Source of the DNA: an uncultured Aquimarina sp.
GTDB lineage: Bacteria; Bacteroidota; Bacteroidia; Flavobacteriales; Flavobacteriaceae
NCBI RefSeq assembly: GCF_947495315.1
Contig: NZ_CANLYD010000006.1
Span: 1-64,000 of the forward strand
Direction: 5' to 3'
DNA length: 64,000 bases
Positions 41,583 through 50,959 of the stretch are shown here, piece by piece. The first letter of the stretch is position 1. Each line of letters begins with the position of its first letter. The notes under the pieces are model-generated. The model worked only from the letters and a program-made list of their open reading frames with translations, was not told the DNA's origin and searched no databases. The translations under genes were made by a program, and so were the position numbers.

Positions 41583-43781
41583 TTGCATATTTTGAGGAAA
41601 ATATTACTATTTACATATTTTATATTCTCTATTCCTTATTTGGCCTGCAGTCAGCAAGAATCTAAATTCCCTGTTAATGATAGTCTGCAATATTTAATAG
41701 ATACCGCTAACAATCTAACCTTCGAGTATAAGATTAAGGAATCTCTTGAATATGCAATTAAGGCAGCTAATTATGCACATGAATTAGATAATGATCATTA
41801 TAAATCGGAGGCCTATTATTTAATGGCTTATAACTATGAAACACTTGTAGATTATAAAAATGCAGAGCAATATTTCAAAAAATCATTAAAATATGCAGAA
41901 GAAGCAAATGATTCATTACTTATATTATGGAACAATAATGGTTTAGGTAATGTGTACTCTGATGGTTATAAAGACCTGGAAGCTTCGCTGGTTTTTTATA
42001 GTAAAGCTACCGAGCTTGGAAAGTTGTTAAATGACTCACAAGAATATATGACTCCAGTAATTAATCTTGCTTGGACTTATATAGATGCAAAAGAATTTGA
42101 TAAAGCTATTCCATATTTAGAGGAAGCGAACAAATTGGTAGTAGAAAATAGGGATATCGAGGGATATTGTGAGGTGTATTATCTTAAAGGTAGACTAGCC
42201 TTAAGTCAAAATCAGTATGCAAAAGCAGAAGAATACTTTAAAGAATCTATTCAGATTGCAGAAAAGCATAATATGCTATTAGAGCTTTCCTATCTTTATG
42301 AAGCGAGGGCAGAAATGCACGAAAAGAAGGGTAACCTTACAGAAGCTTATAACGATATTAAACGTTTTCAAGAGTATAAAGATCAAGTTTACAATAAGGA
42401 AAAACTAAAGCAGATAGAAATTGCCAGAGTTAGTTTTAATGTAGACGAGTATAAAAGAGAATTAGAAGTAACAAAAACTGAAAAGGAGTATCAGACTAAA
42501 ATGGCAAAAAACAACAGAACGATTAATATTATTTCTGTTGCAGGTTTGATATTTTTATTTGCTACAGCATTTTTCTTATATATAGGATATCGATCAAAGA
42601 AAAAATTAAATCGTGTACTGAAAGATAAAAACAAACAACTCGTTGAAGCTAAAGCTGAAGCTGAAAAACTTACCCAAGTAAAATCTCAATTTATATCTAC
42701 AGTTAGTCACGAACTGAGAACTCCATTATATGGTGTTGTAGGAATAACCTCATTGTTACTTGAGGATAAAGATGTATTAGAGAAACATAGGCAGTTATTA
42801 GGGTCATTAAAGTTTTCAGGAGATTATCTTTTAAACCTAATTAATAATGTACTTCAGATAAGTAAAATAGAATCCAATAAAGTAAGATTGGCAAAAACAC
42901 CTACAAACCTTTTTAAGTTATCACAGAATTTACTGAATTCATTTGAGTATCAAGCAAAAAGTAAAGACAATGAACTTATTCTGGATGTGCCAAATGATCT
43001 ACCAGATTCTCTTAATGTTGATTCACTTAGATTATCAGAAATTCTGATCAATTTGATTGGAAATGCCTCTAAGTTTACTGAAAATGGAAGAATATGGCTG
43101 AGAATCAAAATACTTAATAAAGAAAATAACACCATCTATATTCGTTATGAAGTAGAGGATAGCGGCGTAGGAATTCCTGAGGATAAAAAAGATTATGTAT
43201 TTGAGAAATTTTCTCAAGTAGATAGAGAGTCTAATAAAGTAGAAGGCACAGGTCTGGGGCTTTCCATCGTAAAAAACCTTTTAGAAATGATGGACAGTAA
43301 AGTCTATTTGGAAAGTAATGAAGGACGAGGAGCTAAGTTTTATTTTGACTTAAAATTAGAAATATTAGAAGAAGGAGAAGAACATTCTGTAAATGAACGG
43401 AATAATGGTAAAACTAACGTTTATCGTAGGATATTGGTAGCAGAAGATAACAAGATTAATCAAATTGTAACTAAAAATTTATTGAGCTTGATTGGGTATG
43501 ATTGTATTATTGTAGAAAATGGTTTTAATGCAGTGCAAATGGTTAAAAAAGAAGATTTTGATTTGATATTAATGGATCTTAATATGCCTTATCTAAATGG
43601 TAGCGAAGCCACAAAAAGAATTAGAGAATTTGATAAAACTACTCCTATAATAGCACTAACTGCTGCAGAGTTAGGAGAAGTTCAGGAGGAATGCTTAGCT
43701 ATTGGTATGAATGATATCATTAATAAACCATTAAATAAAAACGATCTTCGAGATATTATTGCTAAAAACTTGCTACCATAA
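41583..43781 (+). CDS. hybrid sensor histidine kinase with TPR sensor region
   Basis: A 732-residue hybrid kinase. After a signal or anchor segment (residues ~3-22, ending LACSQQ, possibly a lipobox), a periplasmic TPR region (~40-270, e.g. YYLMAYNYETLVDYKNAEQYFKKSLKYAEEA) is followed by a membrane helix (~313-335), a coiled coil, HisKA with TVSHELRTPLYGVVG, HATPase (LIGNASKFTENG, VEDSGVGIPEDK, GTGLGLSIVK) and a C-terminal receiver (~615-732) with phospho-accepting Asp in LILMDLNMPYLNG. The start is a TTG at 41583, or another TTG at 41592; no ATG is available. Targets are not encoded nearby. It converges on the S9 peptidase gene. Confidence 0.9.
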   Translation: MHILRKILLFTYFIFSIPYLACSQQESKFPVNDSLQYLIDTANNLTFEYKIKESLEYAIKAANYAHELDNDHYKSEAYYLMAYNYETLVDYKNAEQYFKKSLKYAEEANDSLLILWNNNGLGNVYSDGYKDLEASLVFYSKATELGKLLNDSQEYMTPVINLAWTYIDAKEFDKAIPYLEEANKLVVENRDIEGYCEVYYLKGRLALSQNQYAKAEEYFKESIQIAEKHNMLLELSYLYEARAEMHEKKGNLTEAYNDIKRFQEYKDQVYNKEKLKQIEIARVSFNVDEYKRELEVTKTEKEYQTKMAKNNRTINIISVAGLIFLFATAFFLYIGYRSKKKLNRVLKDKNKQLVEAKAEAEKLTQVKSQFISTVSHELRTPLYGVVGITSLLLEDKDVLEKHRQLLGSLKFSGDYLLNLINNVLQISKIESNKVRLAKTPTNLFKLSQNLLNSFEYQAKSKDNELILDVPNDLPDSLNVDSLRLSEILINLIGNASKFTENGRIWLRIKILNKENNTIYIRYEVEDSGVGIPEDKKDYVFEKFSQVDRESNKVEGTGLGLSIVKNLLEMMDSKVYLESNEGRGAKFYFDLKLEILEEGEEHSVNERNNGKTNVYRRILVAEDNKINQIVTKNLLSLIGYDCIIVENGFNAVQMVKKEDFDLILMDLNMPYLNGSEATKRIREFDKTTPIIALTAAELGEVQEECLAIGMNDIINKPLNKNDLRDIIAKNLLP

Positions 43782-43802
43782 TCTGATTCTTGTATTATGT
43801 AT

Positions 43803-43850
43803 AAATATAGAAAATCCAGAAAAGTTTACTTTTCTGGATTTTCTATATTT
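43803..43850. terminator. bidirectional terminator between hybrid kinase and S9 peptidase
   Basis: A perfect 22-bp inverted repeat (43803-43824 and 43829-43850) with a 4-nt TTTA loop, with core AATCCAG/CTGGATT. It lies 22 bp after the kinase stop and 14 bp after the peptidase stop on the opposite strand. Confidence 0.85.
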
Positions 43851-43864
43851 GAGATTATTTATAT

Positions 43865-46309
43865 CTAGTTAGTTCCATCAGATATTGGTGGTTTTCTGTT
43901 TTTAACATATTTTTCAAGCCATTGATCTTGTTCCCAAATCAAATGCAAAATTGATTCTTTGGCCCTATATCCGTGACTTTCTTTTGGTAACATGATTAAT
44001 CTTGCTGTTGCACCTAAACCTTTTAGTGCATTAAAGTAACGCTCACTTTGCAGAGGATACGTTCCTGAATTATTATCTGCTTCTCCGTGTATAAGTAGGA
44101 GTGGAGTCTTCATTTTATCTGCATGCATAAAAGGAGACATTGTATAGTACACTTCAGGAGCTTCCCAATAACTACGTTCTTCACTTTGGAAACCAAAAGG
44201 AGTTAGGGTTCTATTATATGCTCCACTTCTGGCAATCCCAGCTGCAAAAAGATCAGAATGCGATAATAAATTTGCAGTCATAAAGGCTCCATAAGAATGT
44301 CCACCAACTGCTACTCGGTTTCTATCAATGTATCCCAACGCATCCACTGCGTCAATAGCAGCCTTGCCATTGGCAACTAATTGTTTTCTAAAAGAATCAT
44401 TAGGTTCCTCATCTCCTTCGCCGACTATAGGAAAAGACGCGCCATCCAATACTACATATCCTCGCGTTACCCAATAAATCATAGAACCCCAAAAAGGATA
44501 CGTAAATTCATTAGGATTAGATGTGGATTGTGAAGCACTGTTTTTATCTTTAAATTCTCTTGGATACGCCCATAAAATCATTGGCATTTTTTCTTTTTTA
44601 GATGTATCGTAACCAATAGGCAAGTATAATGTGCCAGACAATTCTAATCCATCTTCTCTTTTGTATTTTATGACTTCTTTATGTACATCCTGTATCGCAG
44701 AGAAAGGATTTTTGAAATTAGTAATTTGCTTCAATCCATTTTTAGCATTAATATTTCTAATATAAAAATTAGGGTATTCGTTAGGAGATTCTATACCTAC
44801 AAGAAATTCTCCTTTTTTAATATTGGTAGCAAAATAAATATTTTCTACTTTATCAGTATAAGAAGATTGATAAACTCTTGTTGTCTTATTATTGCTTAGA
44901 TTAAGCTTGTCTATAAAAGGAAATTGTCCTTCTTTGGTATAACCATCACCCGTAAGATATACCTGTCCTTTATCAATACTTATAACAGATTTTCCATATT
45001 CGTTTCTAGCATTTACAAAGTCTCCAGGATCACTGTATCGGTCTTGATAATTACGATCATAAATTACTTGTGGTTTTTCTGAAGGTTTATTAGGATTAAA
45101 AACATATGTTTTCGTGTTTCTGGTATTCCACCAGTAGTCATAAGCAAATGCTACTTCATCAGTGTTACTCCATTGAATACCACTATATCGATTAATCGTT
45201 TTTAAAAGCAAAACGGGTTCTTTATCAAAGGGTGCGTCTTGCTGAAAAACTTCATCACGATATTCAACTTTGATATCAGGATCTCCTTTGTCTAAAGCTT
45301 CAGCCCAAGTTAATGATGCAGGTTTATCTGCTCTCCAACTCATAGATCTTTTTCCGGTTCTTGTCGCCATAAAACCTTTTGGGCGCACTTCATCAATAGG
45401 AACTTGATTTACAACTTTAAAACTTTCTCCTGAACTCTTATAAACAGTAGTTTCCTTCGGAAAGCGGTAATAGGGAACTAAATAAGAAAAAGGCTTTTTG
45501 ATTTTTGTGATCATAACATATTCTCCGTTAGGGGAAAAAGAAAAATCACTATACATCCCAGCTGATGTCCATTCTTTTTTAGATCCATCTATAGAAACTT
45601 TGGAAATTTCTGAAGTAGCTAATTGCTCAAAATTATATTCATCATTTGGATTTTTCAGCAGATCCTGATAGGTTCTGTTTTGTGCTTTTGTTCCTTCACT
45701 AACAGAAATTGTAGGACCTTTAGGAACAGTGTTTTGAGTATCAATCAAAGATTCTCTGTTCTTTGGTAAAAACTTCACTAAAAGTGTCGAATTATCTTTA
45801 AACCATCTGAAAGGCGAACCCATATTAGCATTCAAAGAAGCATCCGCGATTTTAGTAGCATTAGAAGTATTGATATCTAAAATCCATAATTCTACTCCAT
45901 TTACTGTAGTATTAGTAAAAGCTGCTTTAGTTTGATCAGGAGACCAGGTTACATAAGTGATTCTTGGATTATCGGGTAGACCAATTACTTGTTTAGCTTC
46001 TTTGTCTCCGGTTTTTTTTAATTTAATATTTTTATAATAATTAGCTCTACTAGAAATATTTGTTTTAGGATTAATTCTTAATCCTGCTAATCGCATTTCC
46101 TTTTCTGATAACTCTGTAATCGTTTTATAACCATCTCGGTATAAAAATATTAAGTTTTCTCCTTTTTGATCGATTCTAACGGAAGGAGCTAATGTTACGT
46201 CTACTAGATCTAAAATTTCCTTTACGGGTTTTTGATAAGGAAGATTCTCTTGTGCGTTAGTAATAGATACTACAAATAGTAGCAATAAAAATGATTTGAC
46301 GAATTTCAT
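43865..46309 (-). CDS. S9 family peptidase (prolyl oligopeptidase-like), secreted
   Basis: An 814-residue protein with a signal peptide (SFLLLLFVVSITNAQ). Residues ~40-560 form a beta-propeller domain with repeated segments (ITYVTWSPDQTKAAFTN, YSDFSFSPNGEYVMITK). The C-terminal ~250 residues are an alpha/beta hydrolase: the nucleophile is in GGHSYGAFM, Asp in HGEADNNSGTYP and His in PKESHGYRAKES. Related flavobacterial enzymes are annotated as S9 peptidases or glutamyl endopeptidases; the substrate preference cannot be read here. It is exported to the periplasm. A bidirectional terminator separates it from the convergent hybrid kinase. Confidence 0.92.
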   Translation of the reverse strand: MKFVKSFLLLLFVVSITNAQENLPYQKPVKEILDLVDVTLAPSVRIDQKGENLIFLYRDGYKTITELSEKEMRLAGLRINPKTNISSRANYYKNIKLKKTGDKEAKQVIGLPDNPRITYVTWSPDQTKAAFTNTTVNGVELWILDINTSNATKIADASLNANMGSPFRWFKDNSTLLVKFLPKNRESLIDTQNTVPKGPTISVSEGTKAQNRTYQDLLKNPNDEYNFEQLATSEISKVSIDGSKKEWTSAGMYSDFSFSPNGEYVMITKIKKPFSYLVPYYRFPKETTVYKSSGESFKVVNQVPIDEVRPKGFMATRTGKRSMSWRADKPASLTWAEALDKGDPDIKVEYRDEVFQQDAPFDKEPVLLLKTINRYSGIQWSNTDEVAFAYDYWWNTRNTKTYVFNPNKPSEKPQVIYDRNYQDRYSDPGDFVNARNEYGKSVISIDKGQVYLTGDGYTKEGQFPFIDKLNLSNNKTTRVYQSSYTDKVENIYFATNIKKGEFLVGIESPNEYPNFYIRNINAKNGLKQITNFKNPFSAIQDVHKEVIKYKREDGLELSGTLYLPIGYDTSKKEKMPMILWAYPREFKDKNSASQSTSNPNEFTYPFWGSMIYWVTRGYVVLDGASFPIVGEGDEEPNDSFRKQLVANGKAAIDAVDALGYIDRNRVAVGGHSYGAFMTANLLSHSDLFAAGIARSGAYNRTLTPFGFQSEERSYWEAPEVYYTMSPFMHADKMKTPLLLIHGEADNNSGTYPLQSERYFNALKGLGATARLIMLPKESHGYRAKESILHLIWEQDQWLEKYVKNRKPPISDGTN

Positions 46310-46417
46310 GATATAAAAGGTTAGTTAAGAGTTTACGTGATTAATAATCAAAAATAGAGATTTAATTCTTCAAACATTTGATTTCATAACGTTTTACGGG
46401 ATAGTACTACCACGAAT

Positions 46418-47182
46418 TCATAAATTTAGGGTAAAATCTGTAGTTTTCTTAAGTACAACTTCTGTTGCCTCTTTATGAGGAGTGTGACCTGCATTTGGTA
46501 TAATAAGAGATTCAGAATCCCCTGAGGTTTTTTGAATTATACTTAAAACTTGAGCTATCGAGCCATATTCATCGTTTTCTCCTTGAATAATGAGAGAAGG
46601 ACATTGTATTGCAGGTAGATAACTTTCTATATTCCAATCTTCAAATGAGGGTGAAAGCCAAGTTTCTGTCCACATTCTAAATACATCTTCTGTTTTTTCA
46701 CCGTGATACCTAGCGAGCTTTTCTTTTAAATTAGTGGTTTCATAAGCAACTTTAGCATCTCTTATTCCTTGCAAAGTTTCTTTTTCTACAAAAACATGCG
46801 CTCCTTCAGTAATAATTCCTTTTATTTTTTCTGGATATAAGGAGGCTGTCAGTAATGCAATACTTCCGCCATCACTATGGCCAAAAAGTATTACGTTTTT
46901 TAATGCAAGTTGATCTATTAATTTGGATAGTATATCTGCTTCTTTATAAAGATAGTTTTTGTTTCTTTTTAATTCAGAAAAACTATCTGATTTGCCATAA
47001 CCTTGACGGTCATAAGAAAGTACGTTGCAATTAGTGTGTTTACTTATGTTTTTAGGGAAATCTCTCCAAAGCTCTATGCATCCAAGAGAATCGTGTAGAA
47101 ATATGATCGTAGAAAGTAAAGGATTAAATGATTCGGGATTGTCAGAAAGCCGTAATCTATTTGTGTCAATTAAAATATCCAA
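46418..47182 (-). CDS. alpha/beta hydrolase, esterase-like
   Basis: A 254-residue cytosolic alpha/beta hydrolase. Oxyanion region FLHDSLG, DRQGYGKSD, nucleophile in FGHSDGGSIALL, Asp in QGENDEYGS and His in NAGHTPHKEA give a full catalytic triad. It resembles haloalkane dehalogenase/2-hydroxymuconate-type hydrolases in overall plan, but the substrate is unknown. The start is TTG 47182: no ATG lies near the start of the domain and the upstream reading frame has no ATG. It is monocistronic, between the S9 peptidase and the divergent M61 peptidase. Confidence 0.85.
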   Translation of the reverse strand: MDILIDTNRLRLSDNPESFNPLLSTIIFLHDSLGCIELWRDFPKNISKHTNCNVLSYDRQGYGKSDSFSELKRNKNYLYKEADILSKLIDQLALKNVILFGHSDGGSIALLTASLYPEKIKGIITEGAHVFVEKETLQGIRDAKVAYETTNLKEKLARYHGEKTEDVFRMWTETWLSPSFEDWNIESYLPAIQCPSLIIQGENDEYGSIAQVLSIIQKTSGDSESLIIPNAGHTPHKEATEVVLKKTTDFTLNL

Positions 47183-47309
47183 AGTGATATGTAAATAAGT
47201 AAATAATTAGCAAAAATAGGTTAAAGTCTATACAAATTATATATTTTGCGCGACCAAAGTTGTAACACTCACTAATTTTTTGCGTCTAGCATAATAAATA
47301 ATTGAATAC

Positions 47310-49187
47310 ATGAAGAACATATTTATTACACTATCCATTAGTCTTTTACTAATTGGATGTGGATCCATTAATCAAGCAAACGACATTGCTTCTAAATTAC
47401 CAATTGCTACAGAGGTAGATTTAACACAAATAACGGATGATAAAGTTCCCGTTGTAATAAACCCTGGACGTTTTATTCAGGATACAGTAAAATACTATTT
47501 ACCAAAAGTTGTACAAGGAACATATGCAGTCAGTGATTTTGGAAAATTTGTGGATGACTTTAGAGCATTAGATTATAATGGAGTAGAATTGGCTACAGAA
47601 AAAATAGATGCTAATACGTGGTTAATTACGAACGCGAAGCAATTGGATAAAATTGTATATCAGGTCAATGATACATATGATATTGAAAACACAAGTGTAG
47701 AAACACCTTTTTCTCCATCCGGAACAAATATAGAGACAGATAATTTTGTATTGAACTTACACGGGTTTATAGGATATTTTAATGTGTTGAAAAATAATCA
47801 ATATGCGTTAGAGGTAAAAGCACCATCCGATATGCAAAGAACTTCAGCACTGCAGAATGTAGGATCTGAAAAGAATGAAGATGGAACGATAACTACAGAT
47901 AAGTATTTTGCTGCTAGATATTTTGATATTACAGACAACCCGATGATGTATGGTAAATTAGATGTAGAAGAATTCGAAGTAGGTGGGATTAAAATTGTTT
48001 TAAGTGTTTATTCTCCAAATAAAGCGTATACGGCGGCAGGAATTAAAGAAACCGTTTTTAAAATGATGAAGGCTCAAAAAGCGTATTTAGGTGATATTGA
48101 TAGTACACCTCGATACGATATCTATTTATACCTTGCGCCTCAATCACAAACAGCACCTACAGGTTTTGGAGCGCTGGAACATCATACATCTACAGTGGTT
48201 GTGTTACCAGAAGCAATTCCAGAAGATGCGTTGACATCAGCGATGATAGATGTAGTGTCTCATGAGTTTTTTCATATAGTTACTCCATTAAGTGTACATT
48301 CTGAAGATGTACATTATTTTGATTATAATGATCCTACTTTCTCTAAGCATTTATGGATGTACGAAGGGGTTACAGAATATTTTGCAAGTGTTTTCCAAAT
48401 TAATCAAGACTTAGTAGGAGAAGATGAGTTTTATACTAAAATGATGGGTAAGATTGAATCTGCTAGCAGGTATGATGATGCAATGAGTTTTACCGTAATG
48501 AGCGAAAATATTCTGAATGAACCGTATGCTAAGAATTATGCTAATGTTTATGAAAAAGGAGCTTTGATAGGAATGTGTATTGATATATTAATGAGAGGAG
48601 AAAGTAACGGAAATCGTGGTATTTTATCTCTAATGAAGGAATTATCATTGAAATATGGAAAAAACAAACCTTTTGAAGATGATAAGATTATTGAAGAAAT
48701 TACTGCAATGACATACCCTTCGATAGGAGAGTTTTTAAAAACACATGTGATTGGTAACACTCCAATTAATTATAATGAGTTTTTTGAAAAAGTAGGACTT
48801 TCTATTGGTGTTAAAGATATAGAAACTGATTATGTTAGAAATGGTAGTGCAATTATAGTTGGTGGAGATCAGGATAAAGGAACTATTTTCTTTACAGAAT
48901 TAGTAGCCGAAAATAGTTTTTGGGCAGATAATGGGGTACAAGCTTATGATGTAATAAAAGAAGTTAATGGAACAAAGTTAACCTTAACGAATGCTAATTC
49001 GGTATTGCAAGGAACACTTCAGTGGCAAGAAGGTGATGATGTAGAAGTAAAGTTAGATAGAGCAGGAGAAGAGGTTGTTATAAAAACTAAATTGACAAAA
49101 TCTTTTACAAAAGGAGAAGTTTTAAGCGATATTGAAACTCCAACAAAAGAGCAATTAGCACTTAGAAACGCTTGGTTAAAAGGATAA
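47310..49187 (+). CDS. M61 family metallopeptidase, lipoprotein, with PDZ domain
   Basis: A 625-residue lipoprotein (LLLIGC, Cys17). It carries the zinc motif HEFFH and the third-ligand Glu in YEGVTEYFA, as in M61 glycyl aminopeptidases. An N-terminal beta domain (~residues 40-240) precedes the helical catalytic domain (~250-510). A PDZ-like domain (~530-600, DVIKEVNGTKLTLTNANSVLQG) follows at the C-terminus. The enzyme likely degrades peptides in the periplasm or on the surface. It ends in front of a terminator that also faces the convergent PPK2 pair. Confidence 0.92.
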   Translation: MKNIFITLSISLLLIGCGSINQANDIASKLPIATEVDLTQITDDKVPVVINPGRFIQDTVKYYLPKVVQGTYAVSDFGKFVDDFRALDYNGVELATEKIDANTWLITNAKQLDKIVYQVNDTYDIENTSVETPFSPSGTNIETDNFVLNLHGFIGYFNVLKNNQYALEVKAPSDMQRTSALQNVGSEKNEDGTITTDKYFAARYFDITDNPMMYGKLDVEEFEVGGIKIVLSVYSPNKAYTAAGIKETVFKMMKAQKAYLGDIDSTPRYDIYLYLAPQSQTAPTGFGALEHHTSTVVVLPEAIPEDALTSAMIDVVSHEFFHIVTPLSVHSEDVHYFDYNDPTFSKHLWMYEGVTEYFASVFQINQDLVGEDEFYTKMMGKIESASRYDDAMSFTVMSENILNEPYAKNYANVYEKGALIGMCIDILMRGESNGNRGILSLMKELSLKYGKNKPFEDDKIIEEITAMTYPSIGEFLKTHVIGNTPINYNEFFEKVGLSIGVKDIETDYVRNGSAIIVGGDQDKGTIFFTELVAENSFWADNGVQAYDVIKEVNGTKLTLTNANSVLQGTLQWQEGDDVEVKLDRAGEEVVIKTKLTKSFTKGEVLSDIETPTKEQLALRNAWLKG

Positions 49188-49209
49188 GTCTAAGAAAAGA
49201 TGTAAAGCG

Positions 49210-49239
49210 AAAAAACGGGTCAATATGCCCCGTTTTTTT
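49210..49239. terminator. terminator between M61 peptidase and PPK2 genes
   Basis: AAAAAACGGG (49210-49219) and CCCGTTTTTT (49229-49238) with a short loop, A-run before and T-run after, so it works in both directions between converging genes. Confidence 0.82.
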
Positions 49240-49247
49240 GTTTAGTG

Positions 49248-50042
49248 TTATTGTTTATAAGGAATTTTATCTAAAACATGTTGAATCGCTTCAATTCTTG
49301 CTTTTGTTTTTCTATCGGCTTCAATGATAATCCAGGGAGATTTTTTTGTGTTTGTATGTTCGAACATTTTTACCTTATACTTGGTATACTCATCCCATAA
49401 TTCTTGCGCACTTTCATCTACTCTGGTCATTTTCCATCTTTTAAGAGGACTCATTTTTATATCCTTAAATCTACGTACCTGTTCTTCTTTGGTAATAGAA
49501 AAATAGAATTTAATGAGATGGGTATCAGATTCTAATAACATCCTTTCGAAATCATTTACCTGACCCATAAAAGTTTCATATTGTTGTTGCGTGCAAAAAT
49601 TATTGACAGGTTCTACAACTGCTCGATTATACCAGCTACGGTCAAAAAAAACGATCTCTCCAGGCTGAGGAAGCTGATTGACATACCGCTGAAAATACCA
49701 TTGTCCTTCTTCTTCTTTTGAAGGTTTAGGTAATGCAATAATGCGAAATTGTCTAGGATTAATATGAGCAGTTATTCTCCTTATTGCCCCTCCTTTTCCA
49801 GCAGCATCACGACCTTCAAAAAGTATGACAATTTTCTTTCCGTTTTTCACTGTCCATTCTTGTAGTTTGATTAGTTCTGCCTGTAATTCTTTTAACTGCG
49901 TTTCATACTGAGCCATCCGAATTACCTTTTGTAAATCAATCTTTTTATCTGCAAATAGGTATTTCAAACCAATACTGGAGTTTAGCAGCGTTAGGTTTTC
50001 TTCAGAAAGATCTATTTGTTTAGCTTTTTGAGTTTCTGACAT
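49248..50042 (-). CDS. ppk2: polyphosphate kinase 2 family protein (second of a tandem pair)
   Basis: A 264-residue PPK2 protein that moves phosphate between polyphosphate and nucleotides. It has Walker A GRDAAGKGG, the INPRQFRIIALPKPS segment, the Walker B-like FFDRSWYNRA and lid-region residues around KEEQVRRFKD. This is the single-domain form. The class (I, II or III) needs alignment. It starts 3 bp after the stop of the other PPK2 gene on the same strand, so they form one transcript. The two share the whole domain but differ in N- and C-terminal tails. Confidence 0.9.
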   Translation of the reverse strand: MSETQKAKQIDLSEENLTLLNSSIGLKYLFADKKIDLQKVIRMAQYETQLKELQAELIKLQEWTVKNGKKIVILFEGRDAAGKGGAIRRITAHINPRQFRIIALPKPSKEEEGQWYFQRYVNQLPQPGEIVFFDRSWYNRAVVEPVNNFCTQQQYETFMGQVNDFERMLLESDTHLIKFYFSITKEEQVRRFKDIKMSPLKRWKMTRVDESAQELWDEYTKYKVKMFEHTNTKKSPWIIIEADRKTKARIEAIQHVLDKIPYKQ

Positions 50043-50045
50043 ATC

Positions 50046-50891
50046 TTAAATATCTATTTGTTCAATAAATCTATAATATCGTAAAATGACGTTAGGATCG
50101 GGTATGATTGTTGTTTTTGCTTTCGATCTGCCCATGTAGTCAAATTGAGAAAGTACATATCGCATACTTTCTAGTCTGGCAGTTTTTTTATTATTCGTTT
50201 TAACGATAACCCAAGGACTAAAAGTAGTATGAGTCTTAGAGAACATTTGTTCTTTGTAATGGCTGTATTTATTCCATAATTTTTGCCCTTCCATATCTAC
50301 AGGACTAAATTTCCATATTTTAAGAGGGTTTTTTAATCTGGCATCAAAACGTTTTTTTTGTTCTTCTTTAGAGATAGAGAACCAAAATTTTATAACAATA
50401 ATGCCATCTTCATAAAGCATGTGTTCAAATTCAGGTACTTGCACCATAAATTTTTTATACTGTTTGCTATTACAAAAACCCATTACTGGTTCCACTACAG
50501 CACGGTTGTACCAACTACGATCAAAAAAAACGATTTCACCTGGATTCGGTAATTCTTTAATATATCTTCTAAAATACCATTGTCCCTTTTCTATTTCAGT
50601 AGGTTTTGTTAGTGCTACTATTCTCATAGAACGAGGATTAAGGTGTTCTGTAAAACGTTTTATAGAACCTCCTTTTCCCGCAGCATCACGACCTTCAAAA
50701 ATAACCGCTACTCGTAGTTTCTTTTTAGCAATCCAATTTTGAAGATTCACCAATTCTGCTTGTAAGAATCTAAGTTCTTCCTCATATCTGATTTTAGCCA
50801 ATATTTTATTTATATCAATATTTTTTTGATGGGCTAAATCGATAAGTTGTTTCCGTTTTTGAACGTAGCTTAATTCTTCTATTGTGAACAT
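50046..50891 (-). CDS. ppk2: polyphosphate kinase 2 family protein (first of a tandem pair)
   Basis: A 281-residue PPK2 protein paralogous to the next one downstream, with GRDAAGKGGSIKRF, LNPRSMRIVALTKP, GQWYFRRYIKELP and FFDRSWYNRA, in which the Asp and Arg are catalytic. A ~45-residue N-terminal helical stretch precedes the domain and a C-terminal tail (TTIIPDPNVILRYYRF) is not present in the partner. The two could form a hetero-oligomer or work on different nucleotide or polyphosphate lengths; this is inference from the close pairing. Confidence 0.9.
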   Translation of the reverse strand: MFTIEELSYVQKRKQLIDLAHQKNIDINKILAKIRYEEELRFLQAELVNLQNWIAKKKLRVAVIFEGRDAAGKGGSIKRFTEHLNPRSMRIVALTKPTEIEKGQWYFRRYIKELPNPGEIVFFDRSWYNRAVVEPVMGFCNSKQYKKFMVQVPEFEHMLYEDGIIVIKFWFSISKEEQKKRFDARLKNPLKIWKFSPVDMEGQKLWNKYSHYKEQMFSKTHTTFSPWVIVKTNNKKTARLESMRYVLSQFDYMGRSKAKTTIIPDPNVILRYYRFIEQIDI

Positions 50892-50959
50892 ATGGTAACC
50901 AAGGTTTGTTTTTGGAGAGGTAATGTTATAAAGATAAGAAGAATATTTGTTAACTTCTA

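Noticed and set aside
50358..50742. Long open frames on the opposite strand of the PPK2 genes
   Set aside because: They are reading-frame shadows of the conserved PPK2 sequence without any domain features.
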